DNA from: Aliibacillus thermotolerans
GTDB taxonomy: Bacteria > Bacillota > Bacilli > Bacillales > Marinococcaceae
NCBI RefSeq assembly: GCF_027853235.1
Contig: NZ_WKJG01000024.1
Span: forward strand, 1 to 55,764
Reading direction: 5' to 3'
DNA: 55,764 nucleotides
The position numbers were made by a program, and so were the translations under genes. Positions 1-10,026 of this stretch are shown here, in pieces; within the stretch, counting starts at the first letter, position 1, and every line of letters begins with the position of its first letter. Below the pieces are notes generated by a model that was given only the letters and a program-made list of their open reading frames with translations, did not search any database and was not told the DNA's origin.

Positions 1-88
1 GGGATCCAATAGGTGCACGCGCTCGACTTGCATGTATTAGGCACGCCGCCAGCGTTCGTCCTGAGCCAGGATCAAACTCTCCATGAAA
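1..88 (-). rRNA. 16S ribosomal RNA, 5' end (partial)
   Basis: Read on the minus strand, this is the conserved 5' end of bacterial 16S rRNA, containing the universal 27F-type segment AGAGTTTGATCCTGGCTCAG. It continues through the invariant GACGAACGCTGGCGGCGTG region and is cut by the window edge just after the start of the V1 loop. The mature 5' end is placed near position 88 by comparison with the known Bacillus start. The gene follows lysS, matching the position of an rrn operon downstream of lysS in B. subtilis. Confidence 0.97.
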
Positions 89-206
89 GTTGATCTTGCT
101 CTTTTTAAAATACTTCATTCCTCTAATGAAAAGAAGAAATTGACAGACGCTTGACTTTCATTCAATTTTCAAAGGACACATCCTGTCATTTTTTGACGAC
201 TTCTTT

Positions 207-305
207 ATACTATCACTGCTCTTTTTCGAAGTCAAGAGGTTTTTTATTTCTTCGCCGCCTCTCGACGACAGATAATAATATACCATTGCTTTCTTTTTTT
301 CGCAA
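207..305 (-). promoter_or_regulatory. Tandem rRNA promoters P1 and P2
   Basis: Two sigma-A promoters read toward the 16S gene. P1 has -35 TTGCGA (300-305) and -10 TATATT (277-282), 17 bp apart. P2 has -35 TTGACT (230-235) and -10 TAGTAT (207-212), also 17 bp apart. The leader downstream contains CCTTTGAAAATTGAAT (about 155-172), which resembles the boxA antitermination element of Bacillus rRNA leaders. Tandem promoters are the usual design of Bacillus rrn operons. Confidence 0.85.
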
Positions 306-383
306 CCCCTTTTTTTATTATTTTTTTAAAATCAGCTTATCCATCAGTTCTAAACAGGTGCTGGATGTTTTTCGCGTCCTAAT

Positions 384-438
384 AAAAAAACAGATAAAAG
401 AAAGCACGTTTCATAGGAACCCATGAAACAATGCTTTC
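384..438 (-). terminator. Terminator of the folate-lysS operon
   Basis: A 15-bp near-perfect stem (arms 400-414 and 423-438) is followed on the minus strand by a T-rich tract including seven consecutive T. It lies just after the lysS stop codon and before the rRNA promoters, so it separates the two transcription units. Confidence 0.88.
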
Positions 439-455
439 CTATTGCACATAAAAAA

Positions 456-1958
<1,503 letters not shown>

Positions 1959-1982
1959 TCAATCATTTCGAACAAACTTGCG

Positions 1983-2013
1983 ACAGGGACTGTCCAATGG
2001 AGGCAGTCCCTGT
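1983..2013 (-). other. Hairpin between dusB and lysS
   Basis: A perfect 10-bp inverted repeat (ACAGGGACTG / CAGTCCCTGT) with an 11-base loop sits in the 77-base gap between dusB stop and lysS start. No T-tract follows, so it is not a standard terminator. It could be an mRNA processing or stability element, or a weak attenuator. Function is not known. Confidence 0.5.
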
Positions 2014-2023
2014 ATATCAACCA

Positions 2024-3025
2024 TTAAGATATTGCAGTTACTTGCTGTTCTTGAGCTTCTAGCGCATCCACATAATCGTATAGTACTTTCTTTATTTCTT
2101 CTTTCGTGTTCAATTGATTAATCTGCGCTCTCACTTTGTTATTACCACGCATCCCTTTCAAGTACCACGCTGCATGTTTACGCATTTCTTGAATAGCGAC
2201 TTTTTCTCCTTTCAGCGCAATCAAACGATCCATATGAATCATGCATACATCTATTTTTTCGCGAGGGGTCGGTTCCGGAGCGAGATCTCCAGTTTCTAAA
2301 TAATGAATCGTGCGATATAACATCCACGGATTGCCAAGCGCCGCACGTCCAATCATTACTCCGTCAACACCTGTTGTATCTAACATGCGTCTCGCATCTT
2401 CTGGTGTCTTGACGTCTCCGTTGCCAATAACCGGGATATCTACGGCTTGTTTCACTTCTCGAATAATATCCCAATTAGCCACTCCCTCGTACATTTGTAC
2501 TCGTGTCCGTCCATGAACTGCTACAGCTTTTCCTCCAGCAGCTTCCACCGCTTGCGCATTTTCTACCGCAAAAATATGGTCCTCATCCCAACCGATTCTC
2601 ATTTTTACCGTCACAGGTTTATCCACTGCTTGAACGACTACTTTCACCATTTCATATATTTTATCCGGATCAAGAAGCCAACGAGCACCAGCGTCACATT
2701 TTGTTACTTTCGGAACGGGACAGCCCATATTAATGTCGATAATATCGGCATTTGTTTGTTTATCTACTACTCGCGCTGCTTCTGTTAACGTTTTTTTATC
2801 TCCACCAAAAATTTGTAAGCTAAGTGGCTTTTCCCTTTCATCGACGTACAACATTTTTAATGACTTTTCGTTTTTGTGCAAAATGGCTTTATCACTCACC
2901 ATTTCAGCACAAACGAGCCCTGCACCAAATTCTTTCGCAATCAAACGAAATGCTGGATTACAAACTCCGGCCATTGGCGCTAAGACGACTTGATTTTTCA
3001 TCGTAATATCTCCTATTTTTAGCAA
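2024..3025 (-). CDS. dusB: tRNA-dihydrouridine synthase DusB
   Basis: FMN-dependent reduction of uridines to dihydrouridine in tRNA. The 333-aa protein is a TIM barrel beginning at 'MLKIGDI', with 'LAPMAGV' at residues 15-21, the catalytic cysteine in 'NMGCPVPK' (about C102), and the FMN phosphate-binding segment 'GVMIGRAALGNPW'. A TTG at 3025 is chosen because AGGAGG lies 8 bases upstream and the residues there match the family N-terminus; the open frame runs further upstream but overlaps folK. It follows folK by 14 bases. The small HTH gene yazB found between folK and dusB in B. subtilis is absent. Confidence 0.95.
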   Translation of the reverse strand: MLKIGDITMKNQVVLAPMAGVCNPAFRLIAKEFGAGLVCAEMVSDKAILHKNEKSLKMLYVDEREKPLSLQIFGGDKKTLTEAARVVDKQTNADIIDINMGCPVPKVTKCDAGARWLLDPDKIYEMVKVVVQAVDKPVTVKMRIGWDEDHIFAVENAQAVEAAGGKAVAVHGRTRVQMYEGVANWDIIREVKQAVDIPVIGNGDVKTPEDARRMLDTTGVDGVMIGRAALGNPWMLYRTIHYLETGDLAPEPTPREKIDVCMIHMDRLIALKGEKVAIQEMRKHAAWYLKGMRGNNKVRAQINQLNTKEEIKKVLYDYVDALEAQEQQVTAIS

Positions 3026-3039
3026 TCTATACACCTCCT

Positions 3040-3573
3040 CTACATACTTTTTATTCGATCTATTTCCACGCCCATTTGGTGTTTCCAAAGGACAACCGTT
3101 TCTTTTTCTCGTTTCGGTAGCGCATTGGCTAAGGTGCGCACCGAACACGATTGGGTCGGTACGTACGCATCCGCTGCAATTTCCACTAACGGAATGAGCA
3201 CGAATGCTCGCTCATGCATTCTTGGATGTGGTATCAATAAATCATTCATCCTAATATTTTCATCATTGAAGAGTAAAATGTCAAGGTCTATTGTTCTTGG
3301 TCCCCATCGTACCGTTCTTACTCGTTTTAGCGCAGATTCAATACGTTGTGTAACGTGTAACAATGCGTGAGGAGAGAGCGTCGTATGAATTTCCGCTACC
3401 AAATTTAAAAACTTTCCTTGATTCGTAAACCCCACCGGATCGGTTTCATAAATGGAAGAGAATTTAGTCACTTGAATATTTTCGTGGCTTTCCAGCTGTT
3501 TTAATGCTGTTGTTAAATAAAAATAGCGATCACCGATATTTGAGCCAAGTCCAATATATACACGATGTGTCAT
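3040..3573 (-). CDS. folK: 2-amino-4-hydroxy-6-hydroxymethyldihydropteridine diphosphokinase (HPPK)
   Basis: Transfers pyrophosphate from ATP to 6-hydroxymethyl-dihydropterin, the step before dihydropteroate synthase. The 177-aa protein starts with the family 'GLGSNIGDR' and contains the signature 'RWGPRTIDLDILLF' (about residues 90-103), with the Mg-binding Asp pair, followed by 'IPHPRMHERAFVL'. Its ATG overlaps the folB stop codon by 4 bases (ATGA), implying coupled translation. Length matches the family. Confidence 0.96.
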   Translation of the reverse strand: MTHRVYIGLGSNIGDRYFYLTTALKQLESHENIQVTKFSSIYETDPVGFTNQGKFLNLVAEIHTTLSPHALLHVTQRIESALKRVRTVRWGPRTIDLDILLFNDENIRMNDLLIPHPRMHERAFVLIPLVEIAADAYVPTQSCSVRTLANALPKREKETVVLWKHQMGVEIDRIKSM

Positions 3574-3932
3574 GCTCTTTCCCTCGTCATTTCAATCGCA
3601 ACATAATCGTAATGTCCTGGGATAGGTGGATTTTTCTTCATTACTTTTACAGTCACTCGCTTGACGATCGAAAACTTGTCCAAAACCGCTTCGCAAATTT
3701 TTGCTGTGACAGTTTCCACCAGGTCATACGTTCGTTCTTCCACAATCTCCTTAGTCGCCTCATAAGCTTCTGCATAATTAACAGTTTTTGTTACGTCATC
3801 GGTTTCAGCAGCTTCTGACAAATCAGCTTCCATCACAAGATCCACAACAAACATTTGACCTAGTTTATTCTCTTCTGAAAAGACACCGTGGTATGCGTAA
3901 AACTCCATTCCTGAAAGATGAATTTTATCCAA
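3570..3932 (-). CDS. folB: Dihydroneopterin aldolase
   Basis: Converts 7,8-dihydroneopterin to 6-hydroxymethyl-dihydropterin and glycolaldehyde. The 120-aa protein begins 'MDKIHLSGMEFYAYHGV', carries the conserved 'HGVFSEENKLGQ' and ends with the 'HYDYVAIEMTR' segment typical of FolB. The start is TTG at 3932, overlapping the end of folP by 8 bases with a purine-rich ribosome-binding site inside folP. The stop codon overlaps the folK ATG. This is a tightly packed folate operon. Confidence 0.95.
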   Translation of the reverse strand: MDKIHLSGMEFYAYHGVFSEENKLGQMFVVDLVMEADLSEAAETDDVTKTVNYAEAYEATKEIVEERTYDLVETVTAKICEAVLDKFSIVKRVTVKVMKKNPPIPGHYDYVAIEMTRERA

Positions 3933-4767
3933 TGGTCTCTACCTTCCCTTTTCCAAGCATCGCATCCATCATTTTGACTGTTCTTGCCATTTCTAACACA
4001 TCATGGACGCGCACGATATCACAACCACGTTCAATTCCTAGACTAACCGTTGCCCCGGTTCCTTCTACTCGCTCATCGACAGGAAGTTGCAACGTTTTAG
4101 CGATCATTGATTTTCGCGATGTTCCTAATAGAACGGGATAGCCTAAAGTGGTGAATTCTTCCAAACGTCTCATCACTTCAAGATTTTGTTCATACGTTTT
4201 GGCAAAACCAATACCCGGATCAAGAATAATTTGATCATCCTTCACTCCGGCACGGTGGCAAATGGCAATGCTCTCCTCTATGTCTTTTAACATGTCGGTC
4301 ATAATATCCCCATAATCCATGTTATCGCGATTGTGCATTAAAATAATCGGTACATTATGCTTTGCAGCAACATATGCCATTTCAGGATCTTTTTTCGCTC
4401 CCCAAATGTCATTAATCATTGCTGCTCCGGCACGAAGAGCTACGTCTGCTGTTTCTGCTTTGTACGTGTCAATCGAAATCGGAACGTCTACTGCTTCTTT
4501 TACTCCTTCAATAATCGGTAAAACTCGGGAAATTTCTTCTTTTGCTTCTACTTTTTCAAAACCTGGTCGAGTCGATTCTCCCCCAATATCGATCATATCC
4601 GCGCCGTCGGCAACCATTTGCTTTGCTCTTTCCACCGCTTTTTCTTTTTTATTGTACTTCCCTCCATCGGAAAAAGAGTCGGGAGTTGCATTTAAAATGC
4701 CCATGACGTACGTTTTTTTGGAAAAATCTAATGTCCATTGTTTTGCTTTTATCACATGTCGAGTCAC
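3925..4767 (-). CDS. folP: Dihydropteroate synthase
   Basis: Condenses para-aminobenzoate with hydroxymethyl-dihydropterin pyrophosphate; the target of sulfonamides. The 280-aa TIM barrel shows 'MGILNATPDSFSDGG' (about 22-36), 'DIGGESTRPG' (about 61-70), 'DPGIGFAK' and the 'LLGTSRKS' loop with the pABA/sulfonamide-contacting Arg-Lys-Ser. The start is GTG at 4767, overlapping the pabC stop as GTGA, with AAAGGA upstream. It is called sul in B. subtilis, where it has the same neighbours. Confidence 0.96.
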   Translation of the reverse strand: MTRHVIKAKQWTLDFSKKTYVMGILNATPDSFSDGGKYNKKEKAVERAKQMVADGADMIDIGGESTRPGFEKVEAKEEISRVLPIIEGVKEAVDVPISIDTYKAETADVALRAGAAMINDIWGAKKDPEMAYVAAKHNVPIILMHNRDNMDYGDIMTDMLKDIEESIAICHRAGVKDDQIILDPGIGFAKTYEQNLEVMRRLEEFTTLGYPVLLGTSRKSMIAKTLQLPVDERVEGTGATVSLGIERGCDIVRVHDVLEMARTVKMMDAMLGKGKVETIG

Positions 4768-5657
4768 TTTCTTTCATCCTTTCCGTCCAATAACTCTTTT
4801 GTTTGCCATAACGATGTGCAATAGGTTGTATATTCCTTTTGTAAAAAAGATACGAGTGAATCGGTCGAAGTCGAGTAACGATGCTGGTCCACCGCTGTTA
4901 ACCGAACAATTCCTTGAATAGAATTGGCGGCAAAAGCTTCTTCTGCTTCAATGAGAAATGAAGGTTCAAAACGCCCTTCTCTCACGTATATCCCATGTTT
5001 TTTTGCTAGCGTTAAAATAAACTCCCTCGTGATCCCTTTTAAAATACCAGTTTCCACGCTTGGAGTATATATTGTGCCATCTTTTACCCAAAAAACGTTC
5101 GACACCACCCCTTCTGCCACATGTCCGGAAGCAGTTAAAAAAATCCCTTCCACGTCCGTTTCCTCCCCGATTTCCCGTTTCCCAAGCACATTGTTAAAAA
5201 AATGATGAGATTTAAGTCTCGTATGTCCTTCCGGTGTATTTCGACGTATGGACAACAGTTGACCTCTTTTCACCGGGAAAGTAGCAGCAAAAGAAGGGAG
5301 GGGTTTCATGTAAATAATCGTTTGCGGAGACGTATATTTCTCCGTCGTTAGTCCAAGGGAATCCATTCCTGCCGTAATATTATATCGAACGTAAGCATTG
5401 TTCCACTCATTTGCTTCTAACGTCATATGAAGAGCTTTCAATACAGCCTGGCGATCGTACGACCAAGCAATGTTCATTTCCCGAGCACTTTTTTCTAATC
5501 GGTAAAAATGGTCATCAAGAAGAAAAGGATGTCCGTCAAATACGCGAAAAGTTTCAAACAGACCGAGCCCATACATCAGTCCGTGATCCATGATGGAAAG
5601 CGTTGCCTCTTCCACCGGTTGTACTTCGCCATTCAGATACACGTACAGAACGATCAC
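4764..5657 (-). CDS. pabC: Aminodeoxychorismate lyase
   Basis: PLP fold-type IV enzyme releasing pyruvate from 4-amino-4-deoxychorismate to give para-aminobenzoate. It shows 'MDHGLMYGLGLFETFRVF' (about 23-40), the PLP-binding Lys in 'TRLKSHHFFNN', and 'AEGVVSNVFWVK', all family features. The frame opens with a GTG one base after an AGGAGG at the end of pabB. That spacing is too tight, so initiation may use a codon slightly downstream; the exact start is uncertain. It directly follows pabB, with no pabA between them. Confidence 0.92.
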   Translation of the reverse strand: MIVLYVYLNGEVQPVEEATLSIMDHGLMYGLGLFETFRVFDGHPFLLDDHFYRLEKSAREMNIAWSYDRQAVLKALHMTLEANEWNNAYVRYNITAGMDSLGLTTEKYTSPQTIIYMKPLPSFAATFPVKRGQLLSIRRNTPEGHTRLKSHHFFNNVLGKREIGEETDVEGIFLTASGHVAEGVVSNVFWVKDGTIYTPSVETGILKGITREFILTLAKKHGIYVREGRFEPSFLIEAEEAFAANSIQGIVRLTAVDQHRYSTSTDSLVSFLQKEYTTYCTSLWQTKELLDGKDERK

Positions 5658-5662
5658 GCCTC

Positions 5663-7072
5663 CTATTCTAACAATTCTCTTTCACTCATTTCTTTTGCTT
5701 TCCATAATGCTTCTGCTTTCCGCAAGCATTCCATATACTCTGCTTTCGCATCCGACGCCTCAACGACTCCCGCTCCGGCTTGGACAAAAGCTGTCCCATC
5801 TTTTGCAAGCAACGTACGAATCAAAATATTAAACATGGCATCTTGTTGAAATCCAATCCAGCCGACAGAGCCAGTATAAAAACCGCGCGGCACCGGCTCT
5901 AGTTTGTCAATTATTTCCATCGTTCCTTCTTTTGGGATACCTGTAATCGTTCCCCCTGGAAAAACTGCTTTCATCATACCATAAACGTCTTGCTTATCCT
6001 TGAGCTTTCCTACAATATTGGATACTAAATGCATGACGTGGGAATATCGTTCAACGACCATCTTTTCATCTACTTGAATCGACGTTTTTTCACATATTTT
6101 TTCAAAATCTGCTCGTTCCACCTCGATGAGCATCTCATGTTCTTCTCGCTCTTTTTTCGTCATGACTAATTCTTTTTCCAGTAATTGATCTTCCTCTTCC
6201 CCCTTCCCCCGAGGGCGCGTGCCACCAATCGGGCGAGTGACAATTTCATTTCCCCTTTTTCTCATTAACAGTTCGGGTGAAGCGGACACGATTTGAAAGT
6301 GAGGGGTATGAAAATAACCCATATACGGAGAAGGATTCATTTCTCGCAATTTTTCATAAATATGAAGGGGAGGGGTGAGGAGCGGTTCTTCTTCCCGAAT
6401 GGATATATTTACTTGTTTCGTTTCTCGGTGAGCAATATACGTTTTGATTTCGTGAACTGCCTCTTCAAAAGCAGCAGCAGAAAAAGAAGATTTTCGTTTT
6501 TTCGGTTGTTTTTTGTACAAATTGTTCCACGTGAAACATGGAGGATGTTGCCATTTCTTTTTCTCTTCTTGTAATCTCTTTTCTACTGATTCCTTTTTTT
6601 CCATTTCATCGTGAACGACCATCAGATAAAGTTGTTTCTCATGATGATCAAACACTGCCATGCGAAACGAAAGGACGAAATAAAGAAGCGGGAAAGCAGA
6701 CTCTTGTTTTCGTCCGCAACCATAATCGTAACTAATGACCCCTACCACCCCCCCTTGGAAGTCCGGGAGCGTTTTGTTCGGGATAAAAGAGATGTGAGAC
6801 AGCCATTGAAAAAGCACTTGCAGTGGGTCTCCCTCTTTTACAATCGTTTCTTTTCTTGTCTGAATTTGTAGTTGTCCTTCTTTTTCGGTGAGTACCATCG
6901 TCGGATGTAACAACGCAATGCTAAAACGGCCCCGCTTCCCACTTTCTAATAAGACGTGATGAGTCTCATGAGCAGTAAGCGCGCGGTACGTTTCATAAAA
7001 TTGATTTTCTGGATAAGAAAAGTGGATTCCGCTTACTGTATATGTAGAATCTGGCGAGAGACATTCGTTCAT
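5663..7072 (-). CDS. pabB: Aminodeoxychorismate synthase component I
   Basis: Converts chorismate and ammonia to 4-amino-4-deoxychorismate. The 469-aa protein has the chorismate-binding fold, with 'SASPELLMRK', the catalytic-loop segment 'PIGGTRPRG' (Gly where TrpE-like enzymes have Ala and enteric PabB has Lys), 'FPGGTITGIPKEGTMEII' and a C-terminal 'VQAGAGVVEASDAKAEY'. The start is ATG at 7072 with GGAGG 5 bases upstream. It opens the folate operon. The glutamine amidotransferase partner PabA, encoded between pabB and pabC in B. subtilis, is missing, so the ammonia donor must be TrpG or a distant PabA, or free ammonia is used. No consensus promoter stands out upstream. Confidence 0.93.
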   Translation of the reverse strand: MNECLSPDSTYTVSGIHFSYPENQFYETYRALTAHETHHVLLESGKRGRFSIALLHPTMVLTEKEGQLQIQTRKETIVKEGDPLQVLFQWLSHISFIPNKTLPDFQGGVVGVISYDYGCGRKQESAFPLLYFVLSFRMAVFDHHEKQLYLMVVHDEMEKKESVEKRLQEEKKKWQHPPCFTWNNLYKKQPKKRKSSFSAAAFEEAVHEIKTYIAHRETKQVNISIREEEPLLTPPLHIYEKLREMNPSPYMGYFHTPHFQIVSASPELLMRKRGNEIVTRPIGGTRPRGKGEEEDQLLEKELVMTKKEREEHEMLIEVERADFEKICEKTSIQVDEKMVVERYSHVMHLVSNIVGKLKDKQDVYGMMKAVFPGGTITGIPKEGTMEIIDKLEPVPRGFYTGSVGWIGFQQDAMFNILIRTLLAKDGTAFVQAGAGVVEASDAKAEYMECLRKAEALWKAKEMSERELLE

Positions 7073-7144
7073 AAAAACCTCCAATGATAAAAATCACTTT
7101 TTTATCAGTATAAAAGAATTAGTATCATTTCGGTAGTTTTTTCA

Positions 7145-7198
7145 ACAAAAATAAAATAACACCAACGTGATGGCTTCATCTTTCGCTGGTGTTATTTT
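7145..7198 (-). terminator. Terminator of cysK
   Basis: A 12-bp perfect stem (arms 7153-7164 and 7187-7198) lies just after the cysK stop codon on the minus strand, followed by TTATTTTTG. It separates cysK from the folate operon. Confidence 0.88.
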
Positions 7199-7203
7199 TA
7201 TCA

Positions 7204-8133
7204 TTATTCTTGATCTTCAAATTGATAGAGCGGTGTACTTAAATAGCGTTCTCCGTTACTTGGAATGACTGCGACGACTTTCTTCCCTTTTCCTAATTTT
7301 TTCGCTTCTTGTAAAGCGGCATAAATCGCTGCACCGGAAGAAATACCGCCAAGGATTCCTTCTTCTCTCGCTGCTCGTCTTGCGTACTCAAAAGCTTGTT
7401 CTGTGGTAACCGTAGTGATTTCATCATAAATTTCGGTGTCTAAAATCTTTGGAACAAAGCCCGCACCTATCCCTTGAATTTTATGCGGTCCTTTTTTACC
7501 GCCGCTAAGCACCGGGGAATCGGCTGGTTCTACTGCAATAATACGCAAGTCAGGGAATTTCTCCTTCAGCACTTGTCCAGCACCTGTAATTGTTCCCCCT
7601 GTACCGATTCCGGCCACGAAAGCATCTAGTTGGCCGTCCACTTGTTCTAACAATTCCGGTCCAGTTGTTTCGCGATGAATGTCAACGTTCGCTTCATTTT
7701 CAAACTGTTGAGGCATAAAATAACCGTTTTCTTTTGCTAATGCTTCAGCCTTTTTAATCGCACCGCCCATACCTTCTGCTCCCGGTGTAAGAACGAGTTC
7801 TGCTCCGTATGCTTGGAGGAGATTCCGACGTTCTATACTCATCGTATCCGGCATCACTAAAATAGCACGATACCCTTTGGCCGCAGCTACCATTGCGAGC
7901 CCAATCCCTGTGTTGCCGCTCGTTGGCTCGATAATCGTATCTCCTTCTTTCAATTTCCCTTCTTTTTCAGCAGCTTCAATCATGGAAAGCGCAATCCGGT
8001 CTTTGACACTGCTTCCCGGATTCATAAATTCCAATTTCAAATAAACATCTGCCTCATCTGCGCCAGTTAGTCGATTCAATTTCACAAGTGGTGTACGACC
8101 TATCAGTTCCGTAATATTATTTGCTACCTTCAC
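7204..8133 (-). CDS. cysK: Cysteine synthase A (O-acetylserine sulfhydrylase)
   Basis: PLP fold-type II enzyme forming cysteine from O-acetylserine and sulfide. The 309-aa protein has the PLP lysine in '[11 protein letters not shown]' (about K43), the substrate loop '[12 protein letters not shown]' (about 69-80), the phosphate-binding glycine loop '[10 protein letters not shown]' and '[12 protein letters not shown]' near the C-terminus. The start is GTG at 8133 behind GGGGGAG. It has its own consensus promoter and terminator, so it is monocistronic. In B. subtilis yacD lies between hslO and cysK; it is absent here. Confidence 0.96.
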   Translation of the reverse strand: MKVANNITELIGRTPLVKLNRLTGADEADVYLKLEFMNPGSSVKDRIALSMIEAAEKEGKLKEGDTIIEPTSGNTGIGLAMVAAAKGYRAILVMPDTMSIERRNLLQAYGAELVLTPGAEGMGGAIKKAEALAKENGYFMPQQFENEANVDIHRETTGPELLEQVDGQLDAFVAGIGTGGTITGAGQVLKEKFPDLRIIAVEPADSPVLSGGKKGPHKIQGIGAGFVPKILDTEIYDEITTVTTEQAFEYARRAAREEGILGGISSGAAIYAALQEAKKLGKGKKVVAVIPSNGERYLSTPLYQFEDQE

Positions 8134-8178
8134 ACGAATCTCCCCCTAATTCCTAGTAAATTCATTTGTTTTATTGAA

Positions 8179-8207
8179 ATTATATTATAGCTAAAAAAGA
8201 ATGTCAA
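8179..8207 (-). promoter_or_regulatory. Consensus sigma-A promoter of cysK
   Basis: A perfect -35 TTGACA (8202-8207) and perfect -10 TATAAT (8179-8184) are separated by 17 bp, about 45 bases upstream of the cysK GTG. Such a strong core implies repressor control; in B. subtilis that is CymR. I do not see a clear CymR site. Confidence 0.9.
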
Positions 8208-8259
8208 TGTTCTAGAAAAAATTTCTGACAAATCTTCCTTCATCACACGTCCATTTTCC

Positions 8260-9147
8260 TCAATGCTTTCGTTTGTTTGCTTGGTCACGTAGCGACAGTA
8301 AGTCCTCTTTGGAAAATTGATAAATCTCATTACAGAAATGACATTGTGTTTCGGCCCCACCGTCTTTTTCAATCATGTCATCTAATTCTTCTGTTCCTAA
8401 AGAAATGAGTGCATTCGCGATTCGTTCTTTTGAACAGTGACAAGAAAACTCCACCGGTTGTGTCTCCAATATTTCAACGGAATTACCAAAGATAACATGG
8501 AGAATCTCTTCCGGAGTCTTTCCTTTTTCAATGAGTTTTGAAATAGGCGGCATATTCGCAATTTGTTGTTCTAATTGATCCACTACTGACTCTTCTGTTC
8601 CCGGTAAAAGTTGTACAATAAATCCACCTGCCGCTTGAATCGTATTGTCAGGGTTTACAAGTACCCCTAAACCAACGGAAGATGGTACTTGTTCAGAAGA
8701 AGCGAAGTAATAGGTAAAGTCTTCTCCTAACTCTCCAGATACAATTGGTACACTGCCGGTAAAGTGCTCTTTTAATCCTAAGTCTTTGACAACAGAAAAC
8801 ATCCCATTTGTTCCTACTGCCCGAGCAACATCTAACTTTCCATGTTCATTTAAATCAAAATGAACTTGCATGTTGTGTGCGTATCCTCTCGTTTTCCCTT
8901 GGGCATTACTATCGACAATAATCGGCCCCATCGGACCGCCGCCTTCGATTTTAATCGTCAGTTTATCTTCTCCTTTCAGCATGGCTGCCATCATCGTACC
9001 ACCGGTCATCGCTCGTCCTAACGCTGCGGCTGCTGTTGGCCATGCTTGGTGGCGTCTTACCGCTTCATTCACCATGTCCGTTGTAGAAGTCGCATAAGCT
9101 CTCACTTGGCCATCAAAAGCAAGCGCTTTAACTAAATAATCATTCAT
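8260..9147 (-). CDS. hslO: Redox-regulated chaperone Hsp33
   Basis: Holdase chaperone activated by oxidative unfolding. The 295-aa protein has the Hsp33 N-terminal core ('[18 protein letters not shown]', '[13 protein letters not shown]') and a C-terminal zinc switch with two cysteine pairs, 'FSCHCSKER' and 'QCHFCNE' (about residues 238-273). All four zinc ligands are present, so the redox switch should work. The ATG overlaps the coaX stop by 4 bases (ATGA), implying translational coupling with coaX. Confidence 0.96.
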   Translation of the reverse strand: MNDYLVKALAFDGQVRAYATSTTDMVNEAVRRHQAWPTAAAALGRAMTGGTMMAAMLKGEDKLTIKIEGGGPMGPIIVDSNAQGKTRGYAHNMQVHFDLNEHGKLDVARAVGTNGMFSVVKDLGLKEHFTGSVPIVSGELGEDFTYYFASSEQVPSSVGLGVLVNPDNTIQAAGGFIVQLLPGTEESVVDQLEQQIANMPPISKLIEKGKTPEEILHVIFGNSVEILETQPVEFSCHCSKERIANALISLGTEELDDMIEKDGGAETQCHFCNEIYQFSKEDLLSLRDQANKRKH

Positions 9148-9944
9148 TTTCTTTTGTTTCCTTCCTTTCTTTTTTCATTGTTGTTTTTTGTATAAATATA
9201 ATAAAGCCCTTTTAACGTTAAATATGGATCCACTTTTTGAATCGTTTCTGATACTTGTGATACTAAGTGAGCCATCCTTCCTGTTGCAATGACAGACGGA
9301 TTGCTGTTTGTTTCTTTTATCATATAACGGACAATGCCGTCCACTTGACTGGCACATCCGTAATAGATCCCGGACTGCAACGCATGAATCGTATTTGTGC
9401 CAATAATGCGCGCAGGCTTTTTAATTTCAATTTTTGGCAACTTTGAAGCTTCATGAAAAAGTGCATCCACTGATACACCGATTCCCGGTGAAATGGCCCC
9501 TCCTAAATATTGTTTCTTTTCATCGACGTAACAAAACGTCGTAGCTGTTTCCCCTAAGGCAACAATAATGACCGGGGCGGGATATTGCTGCATTGCTGCC
9601 ACGGCATTCACAATGCGGTCTGTTCCGACTTCCCGAGGGTTGTCATAGCGAATATTCAGACCTGTTTTTACACCGGGCCCAACAATTATTGGATGTTGGT
9701 GGAGGTAGTGCTCACACATAAGAATAAGCGTATCGGTTAAAGGAGGTACAACGGATGAAATAATCACACCTTCTACCTCCGAAATATTGTAATTTGCATG
9801 GTGAAATAATTGCAAGATCTGTAAACCGTATTCATCTTCCGTCCGTCTTTCCTCCGAAGTAAGGCGCCAATGTTGGAGCAACTCTCCCGATTGGAACAAC
9901 CCTATGTTCATATGCGTATTCGTCGCATTGATAGTAAGAATCAC
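9144..9944 (-). CDS. coaX: Type III pantothenate kinase-like protein with altered active-site motifs
   Basis: Homologue of CoaX, which phosphorylates pantothenate at the start of CoA synthesis. Position between ftsH and hslO and much of the 266-aa sequence ('[24 protein letters not shown]', shortened here as [12 protein letters not shown], and 'GGAISPGI', 'DPYLTLKGL') confirm the family. Three normally invariant motifs are changed: the phosphate motif DxGNT reads NATNT, the DxGTATT motif holding the catalytic Asp reads ALGETATT (Asp to Ala plus one inserted residue), and the TGG motif reads TGR. The reading frame is intact. It is probably catalytically dead or repurposed. The start is GTG at 9944, behind GGGAG; an upstream frame extension overlaps the ftsH terminator and is rejected. 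Confidence 0.85.
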   Translation of the reverse strand: MILTINATNTHMNIGLFQSGELLQHWRLTSEERRTEDEYGLQILQLFHHANYNISEVEGVIISSVVPPLTDTLILMCEHYLHQHPIIVGPGVKTGLNIRYDNPREVGTDRIVNAVAAMQQYPAPVIIVALGETATTFCYVDEKKQYLGGAISPGIGVSVDALFHEASKLPKIEIKKPARIIGTNTIHALQSGIYYGCASQVDGIVRYMIKETNSNPSVIATGRMAHLVSQVSETIQKVDPYLTLKGLYYIYTKNNNEKRKEGNKRK

Positions 9945-9991
9945 GCTTTTTTCTCCCTTCTTTTTACCCTTATCATATCCAAATAGGTGAG

Positions 9992-10026
9992 AAAAAGGGA
10001 CGCCTGTTTCGTGAGGCATCCCTTTT
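9992..10026 (-). terminator. Terminator after ftsH
   Basis: A hairpin with AAAAGGGATGCCT pairing to AGGCGTCCCTTTT (one G-U pair) begins at the ftsH stop codon and ends in a run of T on the minus strand. It lies about 50 bases before coaX, so coaX-hslO depend on read-through or an unrecognised promoter in that short gap. Confidence 0.85.

Noticed and set aside
151-426. 91-codon plus-strand open frame at the left edge
   Set aside because: It is antisense to the rRNA promoters and the operon terminator, and has no ribosome-binding site or homology.
2024-3148. Longer dusB start at 3148
   Set aside because: It would overlap folK by over 100 bases and add residues absent from DusB; the TTG at 3025 has a strong ribosome-binding site.
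9945-10019. N-terminal extension of coaX
   Set aside because: The 25 extra codons run through the ftsH terminator hairpin and are absent from the family.
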